DNA from: Duganella sp. CF517
GTDB taxonomy: Bacteria; Pseudomonadota; Gammaproteobacteria; Burkholderiales; Burkholderiaceae_D
NCBI RefSeq assembly: GCF_900110275.1
Contig: NZ_FODC01000008.1
Coordinates: forward strand, 248,001 to 312,000
Direction: 5' to 3'
Length of the DNA stretch: 64,000 nt
Shown: positions 19,939-28,740 of the stretch, one piece after another
Layout of the letters: the number at the start of each line of letters is the position of its first letter
Numbering within the stretch: the stretch's first letter is position 1
Notes under the pieces: model-generated
Databases searched by the model: none
Told to the model about the DNA's origin: nothing
What the model saw: the letters and a program-made list of their open reading frames with translations, nothing else
Made by a program: the position numbers and the translations under genes

Positions 19939-21555
19939 TTATGCCAATGCCCGGTACCTGAAGTCACGCAGCACGACACTGCCGCTACCCGCGCTGTATA
20001 TCCCCACCTTCAAGCTCAGGAATCCGCCGAACACATTGTGATGGATGCCGGACACCTCCATGCGCAGCCCGTGCAACACCCACGTCTTGCCGCCGTCGTG
20101 CGAGTAGCGGAACGTGACGACATGATCGTCATTGGTCATGCGCACCCGCACCGACGAGGTCGCACGGTTGGCGCGCATCCACGATTGCTCTTCCGCATAT
20201 TCGAACGTCTTGATCAGCTCCGGCGTGAACCCCAGCCCGACGAACGCCTTGTGGTTGTAGAACAGCAGTAGCCCGCCTTCGGCCTGGCCGTTCAGCTCCA
20301 AGGCCAGTTCGGCCTCGTAGTTGCGGTCGCCCACGGTGCAGGTGAGCGGTTTGCTATCCGCCGGCGAGGCGCCCCGGCCGGCGATCCGCAATCCCTGCGC
20401 GGTGTACTGCGCCCGCTGCATCTCGTCCGGCGCCGGATCGTGGAAGGCCCACTGCGCGCCGAAGCGGTTGTGTTTGAAATCGTCGGACAGCGCCCGACCC
20501 GCCGGCCCGGCCTTGCCGCCTTTCGGCTTGGCCAGCGGTTTGGACAGATCGCCGCCGAGCGCGCGGAACCAGCCGTCGTCGGTCCACTCCATCGGTTCGA
20601 GCAGCGTTTGGCGCCCCAGCGTGCGGTAGCCGTTCTCGTAGCCGTGGTACACCATCCACCAGTCGCCGGCCGGCCCCTCGACCAGGGTCGCGTGGCCGCG
20701 CGACCACCACGGCTCGGACGTGCCCAGGCTGCGCACCAGCGGGTTGTGCGGACAGTGCTCCCACGGCCCGTGGATCGAGGTCGACCGCGCAGCGATGACC
20801 ATGTGGCCGGTCACCGGTCCGGCCGTGCCGCCGACGGCGGTCACCAGGTAGAACCACTTGCCGCGCCTCAGCAGCTTGGGGCCTTCCGGCGCGAAATTCT
20901 CCACCACCCAATCGTCCGGATAGCGCCACGGCTGGTACGCTTGCTCGAGCGGGCCATCGGTGGCCAGCCCGTCGTCGGTCAGGCGGATTTTGCGGATGCC
21001 GTTGACGAACAGGTAGCGCTTGCCGTCCTCGCCGACGATGTGGCCGGGGTCGATGCAACCGCCGATCTTCAGGTCGACCGGTTCGCTCCACGGGCCTTCG
21101 ATGCGGTCGGCCCAGATCGCGTAGATCGACCAGGCGTTGCCATCGGGCGCGGCCGGGATGTAGATGAAATATTTGCCGTTGTGCTTGCACAGGTCGACCG
21201 CCCAGATCGTGCCCAGCGGTTTCGACAGCGCGGGACCGACCGGCCGCCAGTTCACCAGGTCGGTCGAGTGCCAGATCACCAGCCCCGGGTACGAGTAGAA
21301 CGACGAGTAGGTGAGATAGTAATCCTTGCCGTCCTTGAGGACGGTCGGATCGGGATGGTCGCCGGAGATGATCGGGTTGATATAGGTGCCGTCGCCTTGG
21401 TCGGCCTGGCGTTGGCCTTCGACGCCCCGGCGCCACTGGCGCGGCGCGGCGGTGGCGGGGGCGCATTCGGCCGCCGGCGCGATGCCGGGCGCGATGCCGA
21501 GGCCGGCGCCGGCCAACAGGGTTTTGAACGCGTCTCTGCGCGATTGATTGGTCAC
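19939..21555 (-). CDS. Glycoside hydrolase family 43 (beta-xylosidase/arabinofuranosidase type)
   Basis: 538 residues. A Tat-type signal is present (RRDAF, arginines at residues 6-7, then a hydrophobic stretch), so the enzyme is exported. The five-bladed propeller begins with INPIISGDHPDPTVL, where Asp69 is the expected general base. The acid Glu is in APEGPKL and the pKa-modulating Asp is probably in WAVD. A C-terminal beta-sandwich like that of GH43 xylosidases covers about residues 350-538. It follows the GH39 gene on the same strand, 139 bp apart across tandem repeats, and likely acts with it on xylan-derived oligosaccharides. Confidence 0.9.
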   Translation of the reverse strand: MTNQSRRDAFKTLLAGAGLGIAPGIAPAAECAPATAAPRQWRRGVEGQRQADQGDGTYINPIISGDHPDPTVLKDGKDYYLTYSSFYSYPGLVIWHSTDLVNWRPVGPALSKPLGTIWAVDLCKHNGKYFIYIPAAPDGNAWSIYAIWADRIEGPWSEPVDLKIGGCIDPGHIVGEDGKRYLFVNGIRKIRLTDDGLATDGPLEQAYQPWRYPDDWVVENFAPEGPKLLRRGKWFYLVTAVGGTAGPVTGHMVIAARSTSIHGPWEHCPHNPLVRSLGTSEPWWSRGHATLVEGPAGDWWMVYHGYENGYRTLGRQTLLEPMEWTDDGWFRALGGDLSKPLAKPKGGKAGPAGRALSDDFKHNRFGAQWAFHDPAPDEMQRAQYTAQGLRIAGRGASPADSKPLTCTVGDRNYEAELALELNGQAEGGLLLFYNHKAFVGLGFTPELIKTFEYAEEQSWMRANRATSSVRVRMTNDDHVVTFRYSHDGGKTWVLHGLRMEVSGIHHNVFGGFLSLKVGIYSAGSGSVVLRDFRYRALA

Positions 21556-21583
21556 TTGCGGTCTCCAGTGAAAATGCCGAGGG

Positions 21584-21698
21584 TTGGCGGGGCCTTGTGG
21601 CCGAGCCCGTGTCCGAATGTCAGACTTGACCCCGGGTTATTTGGCGGGGCCTTGCGGCCGAGCCCGTGTCCGAATGTCAGACTTGACCCCGGGGTTAT
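21584..21698. repeat. Two tandem 57-bp repeats between GH43 and GH39 genes
   Basis: Unit one is 21584-21640 and unit two 21641-21698. They differ by one T/C change and one extra G. Each contains TGTCCGAATGTC followed by AGACT and TGACCCCGG, the same core as the arms of the palindrome at 9714-9806. Unit two includes the stop codon of the GH39 gene. Confidence 0.85.
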
Positions 21699-23263
21699 TT
21701 GCCGGCGGTGAGCTTGAGCAGGTAGACGTCGTTTTCGCGCAGCGGCAGCGACAGGCTGGCGCGGCCGTCGGCGCCGACCCGCACCGTGCGCCGCTCGGAC
21801 GGCTTGCCGGTGGCTTCGGCTTTCAGCGCCTCCACTTGCGGCCGGGTCAGCTGCTTGGGCGAGCCCAGGCCGATGAAGGCGGTGTAGGCGTCGTTTTTCC
21901 GGTAGCCGACTTGCGCGATGCTGACGTTGTAGACGCCTTGTTTCAGGCCTTGCAGTTTGACGTCGACCTTGCCCTTGTTCTTGGGCGGCAAATCCTGGAC
22001 GAAGTATTGCTGGTTGTTGACGTCTTTCGGCAGCGTGTGCGTGTAATCCCACAGCAGCACCTGGACCTCGCCCTTGGCGTTGACCGTCGCCAGCGAGTGC
22101 GCGTCTTTGTTCTTCAGCTCGGTGTCGGACAGCTGGTTGAGGAACTGGTAGGCGAAGTAGGCCGGTTTCTTGATGCCTTGCGTGTTCATCAGGCCGAAAC
22201 CGCCGTGGAAGGCTTCGAAGCGCGGACCCGGCTCTTCGAAAATGTCGGTGAAGACCCAGTACGACATCGATTGCGCGGCGTTGCCGACCTGCTTGAGCTT
22301 TTGCAGGATGTAGGCGGCCTGGTGGTAGCTGTCGTGCGTCGGATCGGCCGGCGTGTACGACGAGCTCCATTCGGTGTAGTGCAGCTCCAGCTTCGGCATC
22401 GCCGAGGCGCCGATCTCCTTGCGGTTGCGCAGCACGTCGCCGCTGATCGCCGCGTCGTCCTTGAGCAGCACGGTGCCCTTGGTGCCGAATTCGTCCAGGA
22501 AGCCCTCGCCGACGCCGTAGGTGTGGGTGCTGACGAAGTCGAGCGGGACGTTGTTTTGCTTGCAGTAGGCGATCATCTCCGGGATCCAGGCCGCGCCGGC
22601 GGTGGCCGGACCGCCGACCTTGTAGCCCGCGTCGACGCTCTTGACGCCGCGCGCGGCGTGCGCGTACAGCTTGAAATACTCGGCTTGCGTGCCGGCCCAG
22701 AACCCGTCGAGGTTGGGCTCGTTCCAGACTTCGAAGTACCAGCTGGCCACTTCGGCGCGGCCGTAGCGCTCGGTCCAGTGCCTGGTCAGCGCCTGCACCA
22801 GCTTTTCCCAGCGCTCGTAGCTGCGCGGCGGCGTGACGTTGCCCTTCCACCAGAAGATGGTTTTGTCGCCGCTGGCCATGGCCGACGGCATGAAACCGAG
22901 TTCGACAAACGGTTTGACGTCGATGCTGATCAGATAATCGAACAGCGCGTCGATATATTGGAAGTTATATTCGTCATTTCCCTTGGCGTCGGTTTTATAC
23001 ACGCCCATGTCGTCGGTCAGCAAACCGTGCATGCGGATATATTTAAAGCCGGCGTCGCGTTTTATTTCGGCCAGTTGCTGCTGCCAATCCGCCCGCAGCC
23101 CCTCGTTGGCGCGGCCGGCGCCGATCGCGAAATTAAAGGTTTTATTTAATTTGCCCTGGACCTGGGTGACATTCAGATCGACGACGCGATCTTGTGCGGT
23201 TCCATGAAGTGGCAATGCCAGGGCTGCGCTGAGCAGCATCGCTGCGAGTGGATTAAAACTCAT
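21695..23263 (-). CDS. Glycoside hydrolase family 39 (beta-xylosidase-like)
   Basis: 522 residues with a Sec signal peptide (about residues 1-23, ending GTAQ). The (beta/alpha)8 barrel carries the clan GH-A pair: acid/base Glu182 in EVWNEPNLDGFW and nucleophile Glu298 in LHYTEWSSSY. A C-terminal beta-domain follows (about residues 370-520). The expected activity is release of xylose from the non-reducing end of xylo-oligosaccharides in the periplasm or outside. It is the first gene of a minus-strand pair with GH43. A LacI-type palindrome at 23411 lies about 150 bp before its start, and the adjacent gene is a membrane-bound AraC-type regulator. Confidence 0.9.
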   Translation of the reverse strand: MSFNPLAAMLLSAALALPLHGTAQDRVVDLNVTQVQGKLNKTFNFAIGAGRANEGLRADWQQQLAEIKRDAGFKYIRMHGLLTDDMGVYKTDAKGNDEYNFQYIDALFDYLISIDVKPFVELGFMPSAMASGDKTIFWWKGNVTPPRSYERWEKLVQALTRHWTERYGRAEVASWYFEVWNEPNLDGFWAGTQAEYFKLYAHAARGVKSVDAGYKVGGPATAGAAWIPEMIAYCKQNNVPLDFVSTHTYGVGEGFLDEFGTKGTVLLKDDAAISGDVLRNRKEIGASAMPKLELHYTEWSSSYTPADPTHDSYHQAAYILQKLKQVGNAAQSMSYWVFTDIFEEPGPRFEAFHGGFGLMNTQGIKKPAYFAYQFLNQLSDTELKNKDAHSLATVNAKGEVQVLLWDYTHTLPKDVNNQQYFVQDLPPKNKGKVDVKLQGLKQGVYNVSIAQVGYRKNDAYTAFIGLGSPKQLTRPQVEALKAEATGKPSERRTVRVGADGRASLSLPLRENDVYLLKLTAGK

Positions 23264-23410
23264 TCGTTTCGGCTTTCGAAAGGTGGACGGACACCGCGCG
23301 GCGGCAACGCGGCATGACCACCGAGCGTAGCGCGGGCAGGCGCGCGGCGCCAGCGCCGCGAGGGGAAATTGCTATGGCAATGCAGATTTTGCTACGAATT
23401 TCACAGCTGG

Positions 23411-23424
23411 TGTTAGCGCTAACC
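23411..23424 (-). promoter_or_regulatory. LacI-family operator-like palindrome upstream of GH39
   Basis: TGTTAGCGCTAACC contains the perfect 12-bp palindrome GTTAGCGCTAAC (23412-23423). It has the AGCGCT core of LacI-family operators and resembles the xylan-utilisation box TGGTAGCGCTAACA described in Xanthomonas, as I recall it. No LacI-type gene is in this window. Confidence 0.6.
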
Positions 23425-23435
23425 GCGACGGCCGG

Positions 23436-24590
23436 CTAAGCCGCCGGCGGGCGCTCGCACACGGTCCGGAAGGCTTTCGGCGTACAGCCGTACTCCTCTT
23501 TGAACAGTTTGTTGAAATACGAGACGTTGCTATAGCCGACCGAATAGGCGATTTCGGCCACCGTCGCCGTTTCTTTTTCCGCCAGCAGGCGTGCCGCTTC
23601 GGTCAGCCGCAGTTTATTTAAATAGCCGCTGAAGGTGTGGCCGAATTCGGATTTTAAAATGTCGTTGATTTTATTCCGGTTGACGCCGGTCTCGTTGACG
23701 ATTTTTTCCAGGTCCAGTTCCGCGTTGGCGTAACCGTTGGCGATAAAGCGCAGGATCGCCGCCTTTTCCTTATCCCGGTGCGGTTCGATCGATAACTGCT
23801 GATACGCCACCAGCGGCAAATCCTTGCGCAGCTTTTCCTTGACGTCGGCGATCAGCGCGCGGGTGTGGCGGCGGAACGTCCACAGGCCGAAGCATGGCCA
23901 GGAAAGGCCCAGCAGCACCGCCAGCGCCGCCAGGTAGCGGTAGTCGCGGCCGGTCAGCACCAGGCTGTCGATCTCGACCCGGGAGTCGACGTTCTTCGGG
24001 CTCTGGAAGGTGCTGCCGATGGAGATCTTCGGCACCTGGTCGAGCTTATAGGCCTGGTGCGACAGGTCCAGCTTGAACATGTCGAACCACCATTGCGGGG
24101 TTTCCAGCCGCGTCAGGTCGAGCTCGACGGACGCGCCGTTCCGGCCGCACGAGAAAAACGCCGACGGCGCGCGGTAGGTCAGCCAGTCGCCGCGCCGCGA
24201 GACTTTTTTCTCCAGGGTCGAGGCGGTCAGGCTCAGGGTGTTGGCCGGCGCGCACCTGGCCACCAGGGTCACCGACGTGTAGCGCGACAAATCCACGTGC
24301 GCCGGCGTGCCGGCGCGGTCGGTGAAGAACAGGCCGACGGCGGCGAACGGATAGGCGCTGCCGGGCGAGAGCGTGAAATTGAAGGCCAGCCGCCGCTGGT
24401 CGGCGTCGATGCGGGCCAGCGACTGCGGCAGGTCGGAGTCGGGTTGGACGCGCCAGGGCAGGGCGCTGTCGCGCACGGGCAGCAGCGGGGCGCTCAGATA
24501 GCTCAGGCTCAGGCAGACGTAGCCGGCCAGCACGCTCGCCGCCAGCAGCGCCAGGAAACCGTACAGCGTCTTTTTATAGAATTCCTGCAT
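23436..24590 (-). CDS. Membrane-anchored AraC-family transcriptional regulator
   Basis: 384 residues. A membrane segment at about residues 8-30 and another at about 215-237 bracket a periplasmic sensory domain of about 180 residues with a beta-rich look. The C-terminal 105 residues are the AraC/XylS double helix-turn-helix (ending VAEIAYSVGYSNVSYFNKLFKEEYG). The layout implies that a ligand sensed in the periplasm controls DNA binding at the membrane. Placed directly upstream of the GH39-GH43 pair on the same strand, it is the natural candidate to sense plant-wall oligosaccharides and activate them. The ligand is not identifiable. Confidence 0.88.
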   Translation of the reverse strand: MQEFYKKTLYGFLALLAASVLAGYVCLSLSYLSAPLLPVRDSALPWRVQPDSDLPQSLARIDADQRRLAFNFTLSPGSAYPFAAVGLFFTDRAGTPAHVDLSRYTSVTLVARCAPANTLSLTASTLEKKVSRRGDWLTYRAPSAFFSCGRNGASVELDLTRLETPQWWFDMFKLDLSHQAYKLDQVPKISIGSTFQSPKNVDSRVEIDSLVLTGRDYRYLAALAVLLGLSWPCFGLWTFRRHTRALIADVKEKLRKDLPLVAYQQLSIEPHRDKEKAAILRFIANGYANAELDLEKIVNETGVNRNKINDILKSEFGHTFSGYLNKLRLTEAARLLAEKETATVAEIAYSVGYSNVSYFNKLFKEEYGCTPKAFRTVCERPPAA

Positions 24591-24697
24591 CGATGGGCGG
24601 GCGCGGAGGTATCCGCGGATTCATAGATCAGGAAGCCGCCGGCCTGGCGGCGGGCGGCTTCGGTTGGCGCAGGTCGGCTTACTTGACCAGCGGGCGA

Positions 24698-25978
24698 TCA
24701 GCGGGCGATCAGCGATTCAAGCGCGAACAGGTCGGCCGGCTGTTCGCGCCGGCGCACTTCGTGGCAGACGGTGCCGTCGACGATGATCTCGGCGGCGCGG
24801 CCGCGCGTGTTGTAGTTCGACGCCATCGTCATGCCGTAGGCGCCGGCCGTGTGCATCACCAGCAGGTCGCCGGCGGCAACCGCCAGTTGGCGGTCGCGCG
24901 CCAGCCAGTCGCCGGACTCGCAGATCGGGCCGACCACGTCGTAGGTCTGGGCGTCGGCGCCGCCGCGCACCACCGGCTGCATGTCCATCCAGGCCTGGTA
25001 CAGCGCCGGACGGGCCATGTCGTTCATGGCCGCGTCGACCACGCAGAAGTTTTTCTCTTCGCCGTGCTTGAGGAATTCGACCCGGGTCAGCAGCACGCCG
25101 GTGTCGCCGACGATCGAGCGGCCCGGCTCGAAGATCACCTTGATGGCACGGCCGTCGTGGCGCGCGGCGCGCCAGGCGTCGATCTTGGCGAACAGGCGGC
25201 CCAGGTAGTCGCCCACCGGCACCGGCGCGGCCTCGCCGGCCTCGCGGTAGTCGATGCCGATGCCGCCGCCGATGTCGACGTGGTGCAGCACGATGCCCTC
25301 GTCGCCCAGTTGGTCGATCAGCTCGATCAAGCGGTCGAGCGCCTCGAGCAGCGGCGCGTCGTCCAGCAGCTGCGAGCCGATGTGGCAGTCGATGCCGGCC
25401 ACTTCCAGGTGCGGCAGCGTGGCGGCGGTGCGGTAGGTGGCCAGCGCGTCGTCGAAGGCGACGCCGAACTTGCTCGCCTTGAGGCCGGTGGCGATGTACG
25501 GATGGGTCTTGGCGTCGACGTTGGGGTTCACGCGCAGCGAGATGCGCGCGGTCTTGCCCATCGCGCCGGCCACTTCGTTGAGGCGGTGCAGCTCGGGGAT
25601 CGATTCGACGTTGAAGCACAGGATGTCGTGCGACAGCGCCAGGCGCATCTCGTCGGCGCTCTTGCCCACGCCGGAGAAGATCACCTTGCGCGGGTCGCCG
25701 CCGGCGGCCAGCACGCGCAGCAGCTCGCCGCCGGAGACGATGTCGAAACCGGCGCCCTGGCGCGCCAGCAAGTCCAGGATGGCCAGGTTGGAGTTGGCCT
25801 TCATGGCGTAGCAGACCAGCGCGTCGCGCCCGGCGCAGGCGTCGGCGTAGGAGGCGAAGTTGGCCAGCAGCGCCGCCTTCGAGTACACATAGGTCGGCGT
25901 GCCGAACTGTTCGGCGATGGCGCTCAGCGCCACGCCTTCGGCGTGCAGCACGCCGTCTTGATACGAAAATTGCGACAT
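24698..25978 (-). CDS. lysA: Diaminopimelate decarboxylase
   Basis: PLP enzyme catalysing the last step of lysine biosynthesis, meso-diaminopimelate to L-lysine plus CO2. 426 residues. The PLP lysine is Lys60 (CYAMKANSN). The glycine-rich phosphate site DIGGGIGIDY and the active-site CESGDWL motif are present. It is preceded by lptM with a five-base gap, the usual lptM-lysA order. An 11-bp duplication (TGATCGCCCGC on the minus strand) covers the stop codon, so the C-terminal end may be recently altered by a residue or two. Confidence 0.97.
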   Translation of the reverse strand: MSQFSYQDGVLHAEGVALSAIAEQFGTPTYVYSKAALLANFASYADACAGRDALVCYAMKANSNLAILDLLARQGAGFDIVSGGELLRVLAAGGDPRKVIFSGVGKSADEMRLALSHDILCFNVESIPELHRLNEVAGAMGKTARISLRVNPNVDAKTHPYIATGLKASKFGVAFDDALATYRTAATLPHLEVAGIDCHIGSQLLDDAPLLEALDRLIELIDQLGDEGIVLHHVDIGGGIGIDYREAGEAAPVPVGDYLGRLFAKIDAWRAARHDGRAIKVIFEPGRSIVGDTGVLLTRVEFLKHGEEKNFCVVDAAMNDMARPALYQAWMDMQPVVRGGADAQTYDVVGPICESGDWLARDRQLAVAAGDLLVMHTAGAYGMTMASNYNTRGRAAEIIVDGTVCHEVRRREQPADLFALESLIAR

Positions 25979-25983
25979 AGTAA

Positions 25984-26241
25984 TTATTGTTGGGGTGCTG
26001 GGAGGGTGGACGGAACCGGGGACGGCGTCACGGGAACCGGCGTGGCCGGCGTGCCGGGCAAGGTATCGGTTGGCGCGACGGTCGCGGGGGTGCCGGCGGG
26101 CGTTACCTTCGCTTCGCCGCTCTTGGCTGGCTTGGCGCTCGGTTTGGGCAGGTACAGCGGGCCGGTTTGGCCGCAGCCGCCCAATAATACGGTCAGACCC
26201 AGGGTGGTGGCGCCGATAAACAAACGGAAAGTGGACTTCAC
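25984..26241 (-). CDS. lptM: LptM-like small lipoprotein (YifL family)
   Basis: An 85-residue lipoprotein. The signal peptide ends in the lipobox LGGC, and the mature start CGQTGPLYLP is the conserved signature of LptM, which promotes oxidative maturation of the LPS translocon LptDE at the outer membrane. The rest is a Pro/Thr/Ala-rich tail, longer than in the E. coli protein. It is co-directional with lysA and divergent from cyaY (39 bp apart), the arrangement found across many proteobacteria. The function is transferred from the family signature, not shown here. Confidence 0.87.
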   Translation of the reverse strand: MKSTFRLFIGATTLGLTVLLGGCGQTGPLYLPKPSAKPAKSGEAKVTPAGTPATVAPTDTLPGTPATPVPVTPSPVPSTLPAPQQ

Positions 26242-26280
26242 GATAAAATCATGGATTGACTATAGATATTGGAGTGTAGC

Positions 26281-26610
26281 ATGGGCGAATCGGAATTCCT
26301 GGCGCAGGCCGAAGCCACCCTCGACGCGATCGAGGCGGCCTTGGACCAATTGAACGACGACGACATGGTCGACGTCGAGTGCAGCCGCAGCGGCAACGTG
26401 CTGGAAATCGAGTTCCTCGACAACGGTTCCAAGGTCATCGTCAACAGCCAGGCGGCGATGCGGGAGTTGTGGGTGGCGGCGCGCTCGGGCGGCTTCCACT
26501 ACCGCCAGCAGGACGGCAAGTGGCGCAACACCCGCGACGGCTCGGAGCTGTTCGCGGCGCTGTCGGAGATCGTCAGCGCCCAGGGCGGCGCGCCGGTCCG
26601 GCTGGGCTGA
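26281..26610 (+). CDS. cyaY: Iron donor protein CyaY (frataxin)
   Basis: A 109-residue bacterial frataxin that modulates iron delivery to the Fe-S cluster assembly machinery. The acidic first helix (FLAQAEATLDAIEAALDQLNDDD), the beta-sheet and the conserved Trp positions (ELWVAARSGGFHYR, KWRNTRDG) are present. The start at 26281 has GGAG upstream at the right distance; the frame extends four codons further but without merit. It is divergent from lptM-lysA, which is typical. Confidence 0.95.
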   Translation: MGESEFLAQAEATLDAIEAALDQLNDDDMVDVECSRSGNVLEIEFLDNGSKVIVNSQAAMRELWVAARSGGFHYRQQDGKWRNTRDGSELFAALSEIVSAQGGAPVRLG

Positions 26611-26682
26611 CCGGCGTTCCCGGGGCGGCCGGGATATTGCGGCGTGGTAAAATTGTCAGCTAGTTACTCAACCAGCGCCTCA

Positions 26683-28725
26683 ATGAATCACGCCCTATCC
26701 CTGGCCCCGTCTTCGGCGGCCGATTTGTCCACCTCCCCCGCAGCCACCGGCCACCCGAAATACCGTCCCGACATTGATGGCTTGCGCGCCGTCGCGGTCT
26801 TGTGCGTGGTCATCTTCCATGCATTCCCGGCCGCGCTCAAGGGCGGCTTCATCGGCGTCGATATTTTCTTCGTGATTTCCGGCTTCCTGATCACGTCCAT
26901 CATCGTCGGCGGCCTCGATCGCGGCAGCTTCAGCTTCGCCGATTTCTATGGCCGTCGCGTGCGCCGCATCTTCCCGGTGCTGGCGATGGTGCTCGCCGTC
27001 AGCTATGCGCTGGGCTGGTTCGTCATGCTCGGCGACGAATACCGCCAGTTGGGCAAGCACATCGCCGGGGGCGCCGGCTTCGTCGCCAACTTCATGCTGT
27101 GGGGCGAAAGCGGCTATTTCGGCAGCGCCGCCCACACCAAGCCGCTGTTGCATCTGTGGTCGCTCGGGGTCGAGGAGCAGTTCTACATCGTCTGGCCGGC
27201 GCTGTTGTGGTTGGCCGCGCGCCGCGGCTGGCCGCTGCTGACGCTGACCCTCTTGCTGGCGCTGGTGTCGTTCGGACTCAACGTGGCCTCGGTCCACGGC
27301 GAGGCGGTACGCGCCTTTTATTCGCCGCAGACGCGGTTCTGGCAAATGTTGACCGGTTCGGCGTTGGCCTGCATGACGTTGCGCGGCCACGGCCTGCTGG
27401 GCCGCTTCCAGCCGGCGCTGATGCGGGGCGTCGCGTGGCGCAACCTGCAGGCGTGGACGGGGGCGGCGCTGATCGTCGTCGGTTTGCTGCGGATCACCGA
27501 GGCGCGCGCCTTCCCGGGCTGGTGGGCGCTGCTGCCGACGCTCGGCGCGGCCCTGCTCATCGCTGCGGGGGGCCAGGCCTGGATCAACCGCGTGGTGCTC
27601 GGCAACCGCGCGCTGGTCGCCATCGGTCTGATCAGCTTTCCCCTGTATCTGTGGCACTGGCCGCTGCTGGTGTTCATCCGCCTGGTCGAACGCGCGCCGA
27701 CGTCGCCGTGGTTGCGCGCCGGCGCCATGGTCCTGGCGGGACTGCTCGCCTGGCTCAGCTACAGGCTGTTGGAAAAGCCTGTCCGTTCCGGCGGCAACAC
27801 GGGCCGCAAGAACGCGCTGCTGGTGGCCATCATGGCGCTGCTGGGCGGCATCGGCGCGGCCACCTGGCATGCCGACGGCTTCCCATCCCGCGTCAAGGGA
27901 CGCGAGCAATACGCCGATTACTTTGAAAACAACCCGGCCCAGTGGCGTTTCTTCCAGCGCATCGGCCTGCCCGAAAAATTCCACGTCGAGTGCCAGTTCT
28001 TCGACATCGAGCGTTATCGCAGCGGCAACGTGACGTCGGTGCCGCGCGCATCGATCCCGGCCGGCTGCTACCAGCGCGATCCGGCCAAGCCAAAGGCGGT
28101 GCTGCTGTGGGGCGATTCTCATGCAGAACATTTGTCCTACGGCATACGCCGCAACCTGCCGGCCGAATGGCAGGTGTTGCAGGTGGCATCGTCGGGCTGC
28201 AATCCGAGCGTGGCGGCGGCGGCGCCGTCGCGCACCGACCAATGTCAGCAGAGCAACTGGTTCGCGCTGCAGACCGTGGCGCAGGCGCATCCGGACGTGG
28301 TGGTGGTCGGCCAAAACGCCGGCCACACGCTGGAGGGCTTCCAGCGCATCGCCGAACGGCTCAAGGGCATGGGCGTCAAGAAGGTGGTGTTTGTCGGCCC
28401 GACCCCGCACTGGAGCGAGAATCTGCCCAACCTGATGATGACGCAGCTATGGATGACCAAGCCGCGCCGCACGCTGGTCGGCGTCGACCATGCCGTCGCC
28501 GACCACAACGCCGCGCTGCAGGCGGGATTCCCCGCGAGCGACAGCATGGCCTATGTCAATCTGATCGGCTTCCTGTGCAACCGGGCGGGCTGCACGACCT
28601 ATCTCGGAGACGATCCCATGACGGGGATCACCAGCTACGACTACGGGCATTTCATGCCGGCGACCTCCGATCTGGTCGGCAAGAAGCTGCTGGTCGAGGC
28701 CATCACCGGCGCCCAGCCGCGCTGA
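26683..28725 (+). CDS. Cell-surface acyltransferase (AT3 membrane domain plus SGNH domain)
   Basis: 680 residues of the OafA type, which O-acetylates surface polysaccharides such as O-antigen or peptidoglycan. Residues 1 to about 375 hold some ten membrane segments, with the AT3 motifs YRPDIDGLRAVAVL, FIGVDIFFVISGFLIT and LLHLWSLGVEEQFY. After a linker comes a periplasmic SGNH hydrolase-like domain with block I GDSHAEHL near residue 475 and a C-terminal YDYGHF that would hold the catalytic Asp and His. The start at 26683 is preferred over an in-frame GTG at 26644. It stands alone, ending convergently with mrcA, so the acceptor polysaccharide cannot be inferred from context. Confidence 0.9.
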   Translation: MNHALSLAPSSAADLSTSPAATGHPKYRPDIDGLRAVAVLCVVIFHAFPAALKGGFIGVDIFFVISGFLITSIIVGGLDRGSFSFADFYGRRVRRIFPVLAMVLAVSYALGWFVMLGDEYRQLGKHIAGGAGFVANFMLWGESGYFGSAAHTKPLLHLWSLGVEEQFYIVWPALLWLAARRGWPLLTLTLLLALVSFGLNVASVHGEAVRAFYSPQTRFWQMLTGSALACMTLRGHGLLGRFQPALMRGVAWRNLQAWTGAALIVVGLLRITEARAFPGWWALLPTLGAALLIAAGGQAWINRVVLGNRALVAIGLISFPLYLWHWPLLVFIRLVERAPTSPWLRAGAMVLAGLLAWLSYRLLEKPVRSGGNTGRKNALLVAIMALLGGIGAATWHADGFPSRVKGREQYADYFENNPAQWRFFQRIGLPEKFHVECQFFDIERYRSGNVTSVPRASIPAGCYQRDPAKPKAVLLWGDSHAEHLSYGIRRNLPAEWQVLQVASSGCNPSVAAAAPSRTDQCQQSNWFALQTVAQAHPDVVVVGQNAGHTLEGFQRIAERLKGMGVKKVVFVGPTPHWSENLPNLMMTQLWMTKPRRTLVGVDHAVADHNAALQAGFPASDSMAYVNLIGFLCNRAGCTTYLGDDPMTGITSYDYGHFMPATSDLVGKKLLVEAITGAQPR

Positions 28726-28740
28726 CGGCGCCCGGGCGCG

